A stretch of DNA of 64,000 bases from Halichoerus grypus (taxonomy: Eukaryota > Chordata > Mammalia > Carnivora > Phocidae), in the NCBI RefSeq assembly GCF_964656455.1, contig NC_135723.1, forward strand, positions 101,323,283-101,387,282, written 5' to 3'. Positions 11,207 to 24,323 of this stretch are shown one piece after another. Both the position numbers and the translations under genes were made by a program. The number at the start of each line of letters is the position of its first letter. Positions within the stretch are counted from its first letter, which is position 1. The notes beneath the pieces were generated by a model. That model saw only the letters and a list, made by a program, of their open reading frames with translations. It searched no databases and was not told the origin of the DNA.

Positions 11207-12899
11207 CTAGGATATGGCAGGTGAGAAAATAGATGTATAAAACTCAGCAACGTAAAAGGTCAAAGCCAGCAACTGAGGAATTTTAGAACAGCAAAAACAA
11301 ATGCAGACGTATGGAAATTTAGGACAAATTGCTTCAAGATAGGGACAAGAAGCTTATGGCTTACAATGACTTTATACTTAAATGTTTGCAGCTACAATTT
11401 ACATTAAGTATTTTATTCAGATGGAAACATCAGTACAATGAAACATACTGGGAATTAGGCTTTATAGGACATCAACACTGACTCAGGAACTGCAATTACA
11501 GAACCAAAACATAAATAAAAGTCAATTAAATTCTAGGAATTAACACTTTATGTAAGAATCTATTTGGGGATTATTTTCTTCTAACAACTATCACTCTCCT
11601 GGAAAAGAGAAATAACCTTAAAGAATGTTATGTACACCTACTGCTATAAACAACCAAAGCAGTAGGCAAACAAATGCAATCAGAAACATGAGTAATTGAT
11701 AGACACATTCACTTTAAATTGTGGAAAGTTAGTTTGCAATCTTAAGATGTAGATATCAGTTATAATCCTAGCATTTAACTACTCTTCCTTCCAGTGACCA
11801 CTAGTTGTAGTTTCAGTTTTTATTTTTATTTAGGGGACTATTATCCTTAGATTATATCCAAGGGACTAATTTGTACAGTGAAAAACGTTAAAGCAAATTG
11901 TCCTAAATTTGCAAATTAAAATGCCTAAGATACTTGGTTATTTATACAAGAAATAGTACCTTATTCAAATAGTTAAAATGAAAGTAAGACATTTTACTTC
12001 TTAATAACCACATTCAGCATTAACCTGAACTAATCTGATGAAGATGCTAAGCAGCATAAATAAAAAGGTCTACTTCACAAAGATAATATTTTAAAGAAAA
12101 ACACAGAACAAATGTCAAACAATAAAGAACCTATTTTGAATTAGGCAATTCCATACCATATGCTATAACTTTTACCACTTTAATGACCCAAACTTAAGAA
12201 ACACAGTACTTACCAGGTTTCTAGAATATTATCAAACTAACAAGTAGTAGCCTATGAATCACATAAAACTACCACCAGGAATTTAAATAATCAACCAAAA
12301 TTAGAGTTTGACTACCCTTTATATTGCAGATAATTAATGCAATAACAGTATTTTGAGAAAAACCACACAAGGAAGAGACTGGTTTCACTTTTAATTAACC
12401 TACCCTCAAGCTCAGTGAATGGCTATCCTGATTTTACTGACAGGTAATTACCTCGCTTTCCCAGTATCAGATCAACTGGCATCTACACCTCTGTCTTCTT
12501 TCCTGCTGCGTCCAGGGTAACCTGTATTGCTGCCAGAAGTCATTTCTCTATTCTCATTGTACTCCAACTGTCAATGTCACCATACAGTTCTGTTGGGGTC
12601 AATGCAGCACACCTGTGAATGTTTCTCTGCCATTCCTTGCTGACCTTTCTGTCCCCCAGGCATGCTCTTCCTCCACATGGCCTCCAAAGCTCCAGTGTTT
12701 CCCAGGGCTGAGGCCGGGACAATGTTCCTTTCTGTGTAGTCTCTTCCTAAATGGTATGATCTATCATGAGGGCTGTAAACACCATCCTGAATGTTGTTGT
12801 CTCCCAAATTCACATTTCTAGTTCCAACATGTTCTTGCAGAAGTTAGTATGGTTTTCAACTTCCTCCTTAGCACGTCCATTCTGTCACACCAAACCTCT

Positions 12900-13460
12900 C
12901 AACTTAACCACATCTAAAATCTCTCCCTTACCCAGTTCCGTCTCACAATCTTCCCCCTCTTCAGAAACGGATTCCAGACCTCAGGTCAGAAAATGGGGAG
13001 TCATCTGATCTGTTCTCTTCCCTCATCATTCTCCCCTGCCACTCCTTCAATCCAAACCATCAGTAAATCAGTATATTCAATCTCCCTACCCCGCAACCCC
13101 CTCAAGCCCTCCTCTACACAGCAGCCAGAGGGACTTGGCAAAAACGTAACACTACCTTGTTTCAAACCCTTCCAACAGCTCCTCCGCGCACTTAGTTTAC
13201 TTCAAACCTTTCCAACCTCATCCTGTGGCCCTCTCTCATGATTGTTATGCCCCAGCTACCCTGGTTTCCTTCAAACATGCCAAGCTCTTCACCACTTGGG
13301 GGCTAACTGACTCAGAACAACTGCAACTCTCCAATGAATGGCTTCTTCTTCTGATTCTTCACGTATGGGCTCAGACATTTCCTCATCAAAGATGCCTTTC
13401 TTCAGCGCTCCAGCTGAACTATCCTCTACCCTACAACATGTTTTGCATCTTCTCACTGAT
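12900..13460 (+). mobile_element. L2 LINE relic
   Basis: Contains an L2-like 3' segment ('ccagctaccctggtttcctt' followed by an aacatgccaagctctt block) in sense orientation. Short open frames here are chance. Confidence 0.55.
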
Positions 13461-15799
13461 TGAAATTTGGGGTCTTATGTTTTACTGTTTCTGATTATCT
13501 ACTGGTAGAGAATGGGGGCAAGAGATATCTAAATTTAGTTCTCTCAAGGTTTCCATTGGTTTTTCTCTGATAATATTTTCTCTGATAAAATTCCTTTTGG
13601 TGGATACTTTAATGTTAGTAGAAAGCTCTTAAAACATATTATAAAAAGTCATACTCTCAGATAATATGTTATTCACCATAATTTAAAAGTTAGCTTTGAT
13701 GCCAAAATTGTGTCTAATTTTAAAAACATTTACACTTCATAGAACATGGATGAACAAAATGAAGGGCTCCATAGATCAAGAATGTTTGGATGCCATTTCA
13801 GGAATAATTAGAAAACCATTCAACTGCTATGAAGAACTTATATAATAAAAGCTTGGGTAATTACATTACGAATTTTAATAACTATATTATCGTAAGACAT
13901 TGGAAGATAGACTGTGCAATTTTATAGGAACTGGAGAAAAATTATGATTATACTTAGATGTTTTGACAATGAAAAAATTACCTAATATATTCTTTAGACC
14001 TTAAAACTAATATACAGCTATAATTATCAACTTTAGTTAAAAATTATCCTACAGATCTCAGCTTTGATGAAAAAGAATTTACACAGACAATTCAGAGGTC
14101 AGCTCCCCTGTCTACTGAAACATGGTTTACACTGCTGTTACACTTGAATTTATACTTACTACATTTGTATTTATTTGTTGCCATTGGACTAGAAGCTTGA
14201 TGAGAAAAGACCATTCTTTTTGTTCACTGCTACGTTAAGCATTCTATTCAGTGCTTATTGAATGCCTATTTTTTTCCACTGGGCATGTTTTTTCAGATGA
14301 GTAAATGCATCAATAAGCATTGTACTTTGAAACATACTAATTCCCCCATCAGATATAGCCTACATTCCTGAATTTCCTCACCTTAAAAAAAAATTACCAA
14401 CCCATCCAATGCAGTGCTACTCTTAAACTATAATGAATTAAAAGCAAAAGGGTTCAAAATGTAGCCATCAAGAAACTAAGCTGTAAAGAGAGCTAAAGAG
14501 AAGCAACTTGCTATCAAATCCTACAGAAACTTAAAAAAAATACTACTAGGTTGAGATTCAATTAGATTCTAACAATAATTATTGAACCCAAAACCTGTTT
14601 AAAGTTGGTATTAAGCTTCTTTCTACCCGAGGCCAACTTCTCAGGTAAATTTATCAACCTGGTAAATTATACAGCTGTTACAAGGGCTGTGGGATAGGAA
14701 AATGCAAACAATAATGGCAAGTGGAGAAAAGGATTATTAAGGTCAACTTTCTATTATTAGAAGCCTAATCCTGTTGGTTGCTGGCTGTTAAGTATGATCA
14801 ATGTCATAATTAGAGCCCAATAGTATCCCAATCTACTGAAAAAGTTTCAAGAGCAGCCAGAGGTTTGGTGTCTCCTGCGCAGACTTCGCACCTGCAAGTC
14901 ATCCTCATTCAGGTCCAGCCCCTCCCAACATGCTCCGTGAAACCAAGGTTGCTACTGAAGGGGAAGTCTGATTCAGAGAAAGCGAAAACGATGAAGAGAG
15001 AGCAGAAAGGACAATCAGCAAGAGAAACAGAAAACCTAAGCATTTATAATTCCTTTTTGGTATATACATTCACTCATGTACATTACAGCCACAGCAGCAA
15101 ACGACTCATTTTTATGACTTAAGAGAATTCTTTTCACATAAATAAGTCTCATATACAAAACTGAGTTCAACATCAAATGGAACAAGAAATTTAGTCCTGA
15201 TAGTGCTTTGATAAGATGCTATAAAAATACAAAAACAGCTGTTACCAGCTTTAGCCTTCAATAATTTAGGAATGTGAATTTGGCTGGTGCTAGCAATGGT
15301 TTTGGTAACAGCTTCGGAAATATCACAATAGGCACAAGGAAACCAAGAGAAAAGGGATGCTTCTGATCTGCTTGCCACCCCAGACGGCTAGACACTTTTT
15401 AGGTTTAAAACTACAGTTTTTCAGGGATTTAGAGCAGTGTTTCTTGGACTTTAGCTGCACAACATGCAAGTCTGAGTTGAGTTTCCTCTCACCCCCTCTG
15501 CTTTTCCATAGTACCCTGGGCTTCCTCTCCTACAGGACATATCACACACAGTATAATTAATAGGCTGTTCAGTTCCAAAATCTGTGCAGCCATTACTTGG
15601 CTTTGAACTCAAGAAACCTACTACATACTGTATTTACTGTGTCCAGTATTTGACTCACTCAAGGCCTACAGTTATTTTCATTGGCACATTTCAGTATAAA
15701 TAATTATCAGTCGATCTGATTGGTTCTCCAGAGCTACATTTAATACAGGATTATTATCTCCTCAAGTCGTCATTTTCACAGAATATATGCATTACTCTG

Positions 15800-16000
15800 C
15801 AATTCAAGAAAGCAAGCAGGGCAGCACGACCACTTGCTACATGTCAGGTGCTGTGCACGTGTTATTGTTAAATTCCAACATCAACCGTATGAGGTAGTTT
15901 TACAGATGAAGAAACAAGACAGTTGGCAAGGTAACGTTCTTAGTGTCACACAGACAATAATGGAAAATAAGGATCTGAATCCAAGTAATTGCACTACGGA
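15800..16000 (+). mobile_element. MIR relic
   Basis: MIR order: tgtcaggtgctgtgcacg, 'tatgaggtagttttacagat', 'gtgtcacacagacaataa', then a gatctgaatcc end. Confidence 0.7.
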
Positions 16001-17042
16001 AATGCGCATGCTGAATTTATAGTAACCAATCTTTCCTGGTATCAGTTACAGTAAAAACTGATGTAAACAATACAAAATACTTCTTAAAAGTCACTTTTTA
16101 AAAAGGCAGCATAGTATTTAGACTAGACTATAAGTGGAAAATCACTCTGGGCAACTACAGTGCATCTTTTATTCTCCATAAAGAATACAGAATGTGTTAT
16201 CTGGTTACTAATGAAACCTTTAATAGACTCTAAGACAAAGTATCACAAATGTAGGTTTTACCTTACCTAATAGGTATCCAAGAAGGGACAATTAAAACTA
16301 CACAGGGTAATTTCTTTCCTTTTAGTGAATATCACCGTGTATAAGTTATATCAAGTAATGCTTCAAAATTCAAACATTTTAATTAAAAGCTGGATATGAA
16401 ATAATTTAACAAGAACTAAACCTCTCCTTATTTGGACAGTATGATTTATAGATATGCCTTTTTTTTTTAAACCTTAAAAACAAAACAGAACAAAAATTTA
16501 AAAAATCAACAGTGCTTCTTACTAAAGGATTTTTGTTTACAAACTAGAAATGGTGTCTACTATTTTAAAAAAGAAAGAAAGTGCTTACTTGTAATTAATT
16601 GTTAATAAAACTACAATCCTCTACAGCTCACCACCTTGGAGGTTTGTTTTTCTCTCACAAGAATAGATTATGAAACTGATTTGTTAACTCAAAACACTTC
16701 ATTCAAAATGCTATTGCAGTAGGCAAGTATGTCATAAAGTTCTATGGTTCATAATAAAATTAGTTAAATTAATAAATATCCACTTCACAATGTAATGGAA
16801 AAGTGGTTATGATCTAATGAAGTACTATCCTGGAAATCTACTATATTGAAGAAATTTCACTTTGTCTGAGAACCCCTCAATAAATTTCAGTCTTAGAACT
16901 TAATGGAAATTTCTAAGGTTTCCATATATATGATTTTAGCAACAAAAAATGACGGAAAGGTAAAATCAAAAATGAAAAAATTCCAAGAATTGGAAGTTTT
17001 CAAAATACAGTTGAGTACTTAAGTTTATTTTTATGAAATTTC

Positions 17043-17085
17043 ATTGAAATATTTAATATTTCAATAAAACCTATTTCATAGGTTT
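17043..17085. repeat. Two adjacent perfect hairpins
   Basis: 17043-17065 is an inverted repeat with 11-bp arms (attgaaatatt) and one-base spacer. 17067-17085 has 7-bp arms (aaaccta/taggttt) around tttca. Both are perfect, but AT-rich. Confidence 0.75.
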
Positions 17086-18283
17086 AATAAACCTCTTTCA
17101 ATACTATCATGAAAGCACTTAGTACATGAGTGTCTAAAGCAGAGCACAGTCATGTGATTATATGAAATATTTTTCCATAAAATAAAGTGATACAAATAGG
17201 ATAAATAACAGAAGATGGGCTGAGATTACTATTATCTCAGAATTTCCAAATTAAAATGGGTAAATACAACTGTGGAATGAGAGAAATAAGTAGAAAATGA
17301 AAAACACACTGTTATTTGATATGCTGAAATAAAAAATGTTTCCATCCTATTTTCCACTGCTTTTTAAGAATCATTTCCTGTAGTAAGTCGTATGCATACA
17401 AGTAACAATAAGTAGCACATTTCCCTAATTCAGGACTCTACTTCCAGGGCTAAAATGAAAGAAGACTGTAGGGCTGTTTTAATTGTAGGGTGGGGTCATT
17501 GCACTGATATGTTTCTAAGGCTCGCCAGGCAATTATAACATGCAGTTGGCCAATAATGACTTTTCTATACCTAAGGTCCAAAGCGGATATACCCATAAAA
17601 ATACTAAAAAAAAATGCAGCACTAAAATATATACAAATGAATAACTTCAATAAAGGATGAAAGAAAGAAATCTCAACTGTTCACTGGGACAATTTAAATG
17701 AAACCATGACCAATTGGCTGGCTCCCTGTCATTGCTCCACCAATTTTCTTCTCCTACTACCTATTATGTCTATATTCTTCCTCTTTATCTTTGTGAAATC
17801 CTGTGTCTGAAATGAGGAAGAAAACAAGAAAAAGAAACTTTTTCTATCCACAACCATCAGAAAAACTTACATTAGTGTTCCTATAGTAAGAAGGATGAAG
17901 CATACATCTGAGATATACTTGAAACAGCTCATGAAGAATATAGTACAAATAACACCTAAACCTTCCATATAAAAAGTGTAATATAAAACACTAAACTTGA
18001 ATGATTAATCTCTTCTAAAGGGAAAATAATCCTGTACAGATTCCACGGTCTGTGTCCTGATATCTCTGACTCAGAATAGTGATTTATATACCCATCCATA
18101 CTCCAGTATCACTACACACATACTCATATATATGTACTTATATGTGTATATACAAGAGAATATGAACATATATGGGCACATATATATGACTTCTATATTG
18201 ATAATCTATTACACATTGAAAATACACAGTGAATTGTTGCTACAACAAATCGTTTTTATCATTCATTTTAAAATGTGTTGTAG

Positions 18284-18489
18284 GGGTGCCTGGGTGGCTC
18301 AGTCGTTAAGCGTCTGCCTTCGGCTCGGGTCACGATCCCAGGGTCCTGGGATCGAGCCCCGCATCGGGCTCCCTGCTCCGCGGGAAGCCTGCTTCTCCCT
18401 CTCCCACTCCCCCTGCTTGTGTTCCCTCTCTCGCTGTGTCTCTCTCTGTCAAGTGAATAAATAAAATCTTTAAAAAAATAAAATAAAAT
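18284..18489 (+). mobile_element. CAN SINE with TSD
   Basis: Complete young-type copy. Target-site duplication aaaatgtgttgtag at 18270-18283 and 18490-18503. Confidence 0.95.
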
Positions 18490-18645
18490 AAAATGTGTTG
18501 TAGACTATTTCTACTTCAGTACTTAAAAGTAGCGAAAATAGAGCACCATTCTTAATTTATCACTCTTAAATTCAGTTGGTATTTCTTTTCAAATGTAGTT
18601 CCTTCTGGAACTAAAATCTTCCTGTTTTTAAAAATGCTTGCCCTT

Positions 18646-18835
18646 GGGGCGCCTGGGTGGCTCAGTCGTTAAGCGTCTGCCTTCCGTTTGGGTCATGATT
18701 CTGGGGTCCTGGGATCGAGCCCGGCATCAGGCTCCCTGCTCCGAGGGAAGCCTGCTTCTCTCTCTCCCACTCCCCCTGCTTGTGCTCCCTCTCTTGCTGT
18801 CTCTCTGTCAAAAAATAAATTAAAGCTAAAAAAAA
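18646..18835 (+). mobile_element. CAN SINE with TSD
   Basis: Complete copy with variant head ('cttccgtttgggtcatgatt'). Duplication aaaaatgcttgccctt before it and aaaaattgcttgccctt after it. Confidence 0.94.
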
Positions 18836-18857
18836 AAAATTGCTTGCCCTTGCATTG

Positions 18858-19255
18858 TCCAGTAAGGTAGCCATTAGTCATGAGACTACAAAGTACTTCT
18901 AATGTATGTGGTGGGAAACCAGATCTTGAACACTGTGCATGAAAAGTGAATGTAAAAGATCTCATTAATAATTTTATTATATACATGATTGTTTATATAT
19001 GTTATATATTATAGTTATTATATATAATTTATATATAATACAATTTATATAGTTATACTACATATATTTATTATATAATTTATTATATATAAAAGATTAA
19101 ATACTAACATTTTTAATATATTAAGTTAAAACATTAAAATTTATTTCACCTGCTTATTTTTATTTTTAAGTGGGACTACTAGAAATTTTTAAATTAGATC
19201 TATGAGGCTTGCCTCGTATTTCTCTTAGACAGCACAGGCTTACCCTTCTACTGGC
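18858..19255 (+). repeat. Ancient interspersed repeat with embedded AT-rich stretch
   Basis: Begins 'ccagtaaggtagccattagt' and ends 'gacagcacaggctt', matching the family seen at 1.85 kb and 39.15 kb. Its middle (about 18970-19090) has turned into a (TA)n-like AT-rich tract. Confidence 0.45.
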
Positions 19256-21506
19256 TAACTCCTTTCTCCAAAAAACATTCAATAATCCAATCATTAGCTG
19301 ACACCTCAAATTTAAGCTTCCAGATTTTCTCTGTTTCTAATTATTCATTTAATTTCTAAGTGAATTCTTTAGAAAAGCTCACATAATATTAGAAAATGGT
19401 TGAGATGAACATAAAGATTTGACGACTGTGAAAAAGAATTTCATCAATGAAATATGCAGTTCTTTGGTTAGGAGAGTCTTCACTATACTGGTAAAGACCA
19501 GAGAACCTTCAACAAAATATGGAAACACTACTGTTAACAATCAAAACACAGCTGAACACCAAAGAATCTTGCTTATATCACAATCATTGCCATGAACATC
19601 CATCTCATTTTATACCCAGTCCCCACTACCAAGAATATGCAAAATAAACACAAACCTAAAGATATAACACAGGAATTCTTGACATCAAAGAAACTCATAT
19701 AACAGAGTAACAGACTTCAGGATTTCCAACATAAAGATATACCCTGGAATACTCCCTGGAAGTTATGACCTCAGTACCTCAGCAATGATAAAAAGTAAAA
19801 GAGCTGTCTTGTTCTATCCAATTCATACTCTCCACAAAAACAGCAGTACATCAGCAAGCTATGCATCACCAAGTGAAGGCTGTTTGCTACGCAACTAAAA
19901 CCAAGCGAAAAGGTTAAACACGCCTAGGAACTGCTCATGAGGTCAGCAGCAGTTACGCAGCAGTAATGAGACAATGGCAACAGAAAACAGACTACTCCAG
20001 AATTGGGAACTAAAGGAGAACACAGCAGAAGCAGTAACAAATATTAGGACATGGGTCATATAAAATGGGATAAACCTGGAAGACACTCTCACACACATAC
20101 ATTAACACACACTCAGACTCACATGCACATAAATCTTAGAACATTAAGTCAACAGAAAAATAATCCTAATGGTTTCTCAGTTGGAGTAGAAGTCTCTATA
20201 TAGTAAAATTTGACAGGAATATTTATGATGCAGTATCTTTAAAAGAATGTAAATATCTAACCAAAATTAAATTTGAGATTCAAATTTCTATTGCTAAAGT
20301 TTTTTCAGAGCCAAAACCACGTAACTGTTACTTAACAATTATTTTAAAAAAAGAAAACAAGAGTAGGGAGGAGGAGAACTGGTTTGAGAAGAATACCCTC
20401 TCTTGGTAGAACGTAAAATAAGTATCACAGGAAATACTTAGAGAAAGGCATATAGGAAGGAGTGTCTTAGTTTACTGCATATGTCTCTGCCACACAGAAA
20501 TAGTTCTCTCCCATGAGGTAATTACTTTGCCTCTGGTGTGTAACTTCCTGTCTTCAGAGAATAAAATATATCTGGAATTTAGAGGAAACTAATTCTCACA
20601 TTAAAATAAAATTCTATTTTTCTACTTATCTTCGGATTCCAAAATTGGATGATCAAGATCAAGATGATACTACTCCTATAAAGTCAAACTTTAATCACTG
20701 GAGGCAATTTAAATCATGAGACGTGAAACTTCAGATTACCACTGTGACTAAACACTGCACTGTTGGATATCTTGCCATTTTATAAGAACTTCAGAAAATA
20801 GAAATTTTGTAGAATAAATATTAGCTACAGCATCTCACTTTGTCTTCTGGTTAGTTTAAATCCCACTAAAAAGAACTGGAACTTACCCTTAAAGGGTAGA
20901 ATCCACACTACTTAGGTCATGGGAAGAATTCCCCTCACTTCCTAAAGATCAACAATGCAATTCTAAGACTTTTCCATAAGAACACTGAAATAAGTCCTAG
21001 GTTGGGAGGATCACAAAGAAGTTAGCAATTAATAGAAAAATCAAACTGAGAAAAACCCACCATGAAAAACTCCCTTAGTAAATTTTGATGCTTAAACAGT
21101 TAAAAATACAGACAAAGAATAATATCAATAAACAAATATCGTAGAGGGGAAAAAATAAACGTCAGTTACAATATACCTAAAACTTCACTGTTTAAGGCTC
21201 TATTGTTTCTGTGGCATAGAATTTAAAAATTTAAGTGTTTTCTATTAGAAACTGTAATCAAATAGGTTGCATTTGTATGTTCCAACTAAGTGGAAATTAT
21301 AAGATCACTTTAAGTTTAATAAATTAGTCTTCATTACAGCTTTAAAAAAAAAAAAAAAAAAAAAACTGGCCAAAACACTTTGGTCAACATTACATCTAAG
21401 TTCTACCTGAAAACAGGAAAAATTACTCTCCAAAGTTCCATGTACGCCTTATTTTATATAATTGCTCCAAGAGATTTTTCTGTCTATATCATTAAAATCA
21501 CCCTAC

Positions 21507-22216
21507 CTGTTTGGACCGAGGTCTACCAGGAGAAAATTTTCTTTTGGTAATAGCTGGTTTACCCATGCCGATTTTTGGAGTGACTGAGATATAGGTTGTT
21601 GGCACAGTGTTTCCAACAGAAGCACTGAGGGTTGAAGGGTAAGCGTGCAGTATGTCCGGGGAAGGCAAGTCTGCAGAAAGCGGAGGGGAAGACACACGTG
21701 CCTTGCTTACGTCTGCTGCTGACACAAGTGAGAACTCCATCTCAGAGGGTGATTTTACAGATTTGTCTTCTCGGCACAAACCACCTTTCACACAGCTCTC
21801 CATTGCAGGGGTCATTTCAAAGTCCATAAATGCAGTGGAAGATTCAGAACTTGCTTTCTGTTCCATTCGTTCTTGTACCCTTTCTACAGCCAACTGTTCC
21901 TTAGAACATAAAGAAGTACTTTCCTTACACGGGGACACTACGGTTTCTGGTGGAACAGGGGCAGATTCAATGGTGAATTTTGGAGGCCGTGATTCTTCTG
22001 TAGACGCCGACATTTTGGGTTCCTCTAACTGCAGGTCCTCGTGCTGCACAATGATCTGGTGTGTACGGACTTCAACGTTTTCTGTCACTTCCATTTTGTT
22101 TTCATTTTGATCTTCACAAATATGCATCACTTTAGAAGACATTTCCATTTTTTCACTATCAACTTCATGAGAAATCTGATTTTCCATTTCAGGATTCATT
22201 TTATCTTGGGCTGGTT
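21507..22216 (-). CDS. KMT2C: KMT2C exon 14: long Ser/Glu-rich disordered linker with AT-hook-like end
   Basis: The largest exon here at 710 bp, acceptor tttgtag, donor AAACAG|gtaggg. It is open for the full length and ends in phase 0. It begins EPAQDKMNPEMENQISHEVD and runs through Glu-, Ser-, Val- and Pro-rich sequence (KMEVTENVEV, VQHEDLQLEEP, EESRPPKFTIES, PETVVSPCKEST) to TTYISVTPKIGMGKPAITKR and then KFSPGRPRSKQ. The last block, with its Arg-Pro-Arg core, resembles an AT-hook (minor-groove DNA binding) and is almost identical to human as I recall it, whereas the central 170 or so residues differ a great deal. That contrast is typical of intrinsically disordered sequence under weak constraint. 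The upstream frame stays open into the intron, so the tttgtag acceptor and phase match to exon 13 decide the start. Confidence 0.94.
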
Positions 22217-23348
22217 CTACAAAATTTGGAATATTTGTTATGTTAATGTACTTATAAATTAAAAATTTTTTAATTTTCTGACTTAAAAGTAATAGGCTTG
22301 GGCAGGGAGAAGGGAGACAAGGGATTTCCAAAGGACACTTATGGTTAAATCCTGACTTAAAACAGAAGGTATTTATCAAAAAAGAACAATTATCAAGTTA
22401 ATAAAGGCCAAAATATACCAGGATTCATGAATTAGAACTGGTCACAGATCAGGCCAGAAAAGCTATAAAAACATCACCTTAATAGGATCCCCAGAGTTTA
22501 AGGTGGTTTCTGGTAAAAATATTAAAAGAGAATTTCTAATATAATTCTATTGAACATATATGATGTTTTACAATTTGAACATTTACAAAGAGATTTACAA
22601 TTTTGCAGGCAAAGTTATACTCTCAACAGCTACAAAAAGGAGGCTCAGTGATCTTACATGAGGTATCCAAGTTAAAAAGTAAAAAAGACTAGTCTAAAAT
22701 ATAAAGCAATTTTGCAATAGCAGGCACTCAGATGTAAACAACTCAAATGAAGTATCACTGAAATAACTGAAACTCATTCTGCAGACTCAGATGAGTAACA
22801 TCACAGATAGAAGACTTATTTTACTTATTAGCTGTACCTGCTAACATACACAATACATTTTTTGGATATAAACTTTGTATTTCCTCATCATCAATAATTA
22901 AACAGTCAAAGCTTAGCAAGTCAATAAACATAATTAGATATCAGAAATATCAAGTCACTAATCGGTAAATTTTAAGTCAGGGTGCTAGTGTGTTAAGCCT
23001 TTAACCCAATCATGCCTGAAAACAAAAGTCAGAGATCCAATTTACATGAGCTCGACATGGCTCTATCAGGAAAGATCACTAGATAAAAAGCACTTATTTC
23101 AAATACTATCAAGGTAATTTCTAAGTTACGTTGACAGAGGTATTAATTTCCTCATTTACTATTTACTGTGGTGACTGCACTTAATCTATGTTCTGATATC
23201 AAAATGAAATCCAACTTTCATTCCTACTCCGTGAAAGACTGCAGTTCAGGATAAAGAAAAAACCATCAAATAACAGATCTGATCATACCAAATATTTTTA
23301 CACACAAAAATGCTTAAAAAAGCTTAACATTAAAAAGGAATGATTAAA

Positions 23349-23505
23349 GGGAGCCTGGGTGGCTCAGGTCATGATCCCGGAGTCCTGGGATAGAGCTCCT
23401 CATGGGGCTCCCTGCTCAGCAGGGAGTCTGCTTCTCCCTCTGACCCTCCTCCCTCTCATGCTTTGTCTCTCATTCTCTCTCTCTCAAATAAATAATTAAA
23501 AAACA
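23349..23505 (+). mobile_element. CAN SINE with internal head deletion
   Basis: The head reads cctgggtggctcaggtcatg, so the roughly 30 bases between the two GGCTCAG motifs of the consensus are gone and one GGCTCAG is retained. Tail normal. Confidence 0.88.
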
Positions 23506-23801
23506 CACTTTTAAAACAGAAAATTACACATAAATAATGAGTGCCATCATTTGAGTCATTTGAGTGACTCAAGTGAAAAAACTTATCCTGATGCCACATG
23601 AAGCCTAAACTGTGGTTAATAGAAGACCAATTACCTCAAGTCTCACTGAAAAGAAGAAAATGTGCAACACACATGCAGACCACAAGTATATTATTTTTGT
23701 ACACTAGGCAGGAAGTATTAAAATACAAACATAAACATGCTCTTCATCACAAGCAGTTCTATTATGTTCTACTACTAGTCTTCTATAATGATTTTAACTT
23801 A

Positions 23802-23989
23802 TTTTTTTCAAAGATTTTATTTATTTATTTGAGAGTGCGTGCACACGCACACGAAGAGGGGGTGAGGCAGAGGGAGAAGCAGACTCCCCGCGGAGCAGGG
23901 AGCCTGACGTGGGGCTTGATCCCAGGACCCCGAGATAATGACCTGAGTTGAAGGTAGCCACTTAACCAACTGAGCTACCCAGGCGCCCC
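23802..23989 (-). mobile_element. CAN SINE (minus) with TSD
   Basis: Reverse-orientation copy ending 'tgagctacccaggcgcccc'. Target-site duplication tgattttaactta at 23789-23801 and 23990-24002. It lies 300 bp from a plus-strand copy. Confidence 0.95.
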
Positions 23990-24245
23990 TGATTTTAACT
24001 TAATAATGAACATTTGATTTAGCAACTCTACAGAGACTGTAACCTCCTTTAGAAATCCAATGCCAATTCTCTTTAAGAAAAGGATCACTTAACTAAAAGA
24101 TTTCATTACTATAATGTGTATATGGCAATAGTAAATAATTCTTTGGGATAATTCATTTGAAAAATTAATAGATCGTGGCTCAAATCTGCAAAGCAGTCAT
24201 AAAAACATTATGCTGTAATTCCATCAAATTAGATAGTATGCTTAC

Positions 24246-24323
24246 CAGAAATGAGAAGACCATGTGTATCAAGACTTTCTGGTGGATTACTCTTCTGCTG
24301 CTCTTCTGTGTGGATGTGAACTG
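24246..24323 (-). CDS. KMT2C: KMT2C exon 13: short linker exon with tandem NAGNAG acceptor
   Basis: The smallest exon in the window at 78 bp, entering and leaving in phase 1. It encodes (A)VHIHTEEQQKSNPPES and then LDTHGLLIS. The acceptor reads cacagCAG, a NAGNAG pair. Using the first AG gives Ala-Val at the junction, as in the human protein I recall; using the second would remove three bases and one Ala while keeping the frame. Donor is TTTCTG|gtaaga. The exon has no recognisable domain and belongs to the low-complexity linker between the PHD cluster and the AT-hook-like segment. Confidence 0.88.

Larger units (their letters stand above)
11207..21506 (-). other. KMT2C intron 14
   Basis: The longest complete intron in the window, 10.3 kb. 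It contains an L2 relic (12.9-13.46 kb), a MIR (15.8-16.0 kb), paired hairpins at 17.05 kb, two CAN SINEs (18.28-18.84 kb), an AT-rich stretch (18.97-19.09 kb) and an ancient repeat around it. 11207-12880, 13470-15780, 16010-17040, 17090-18268 and 19260-21340 look like unique AT-rich intron. An A22 run lies at about 21342-21364 close to exon 14. Confidence 0.85.
22217..24245 (-). other. KMT2C intron 13
   Basis: A 2.0-kb intron with two oppositely oriented CAN SINEs (23349 and 23802). A MIR-like stretch is possible at 22560-22680. 22690-23340 is unique. Confidence 0.85.

Noticed and set aside
12540..13494. Cluster of overlapping frames as a possible gene
   Set aside because: Partly an L2 relic, with no splice structure and no recognisable protein.
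18284..18360. tRNA gene in the SINE heads
   Set aside because: The A/B-box-like tRNA-Lys-related heads belong to CAN SINEs. They do not fold into a proper tRNA with anticodon arm and are present in about 20 similar copies.
21652..22110. 152-codon plus-strand open frame
   Set aside because: It is the antisense shadow of KMT2C exon 14, which is supported by splice sites, phase and homology.
22217..22379. Extension of the exon 14 frame upstream to a Met
   Set aside because: The frame is open by chance into intron 13. The tttgtag acceptor at 22217-22218 and the one-base phase from exon 13 define the real start.
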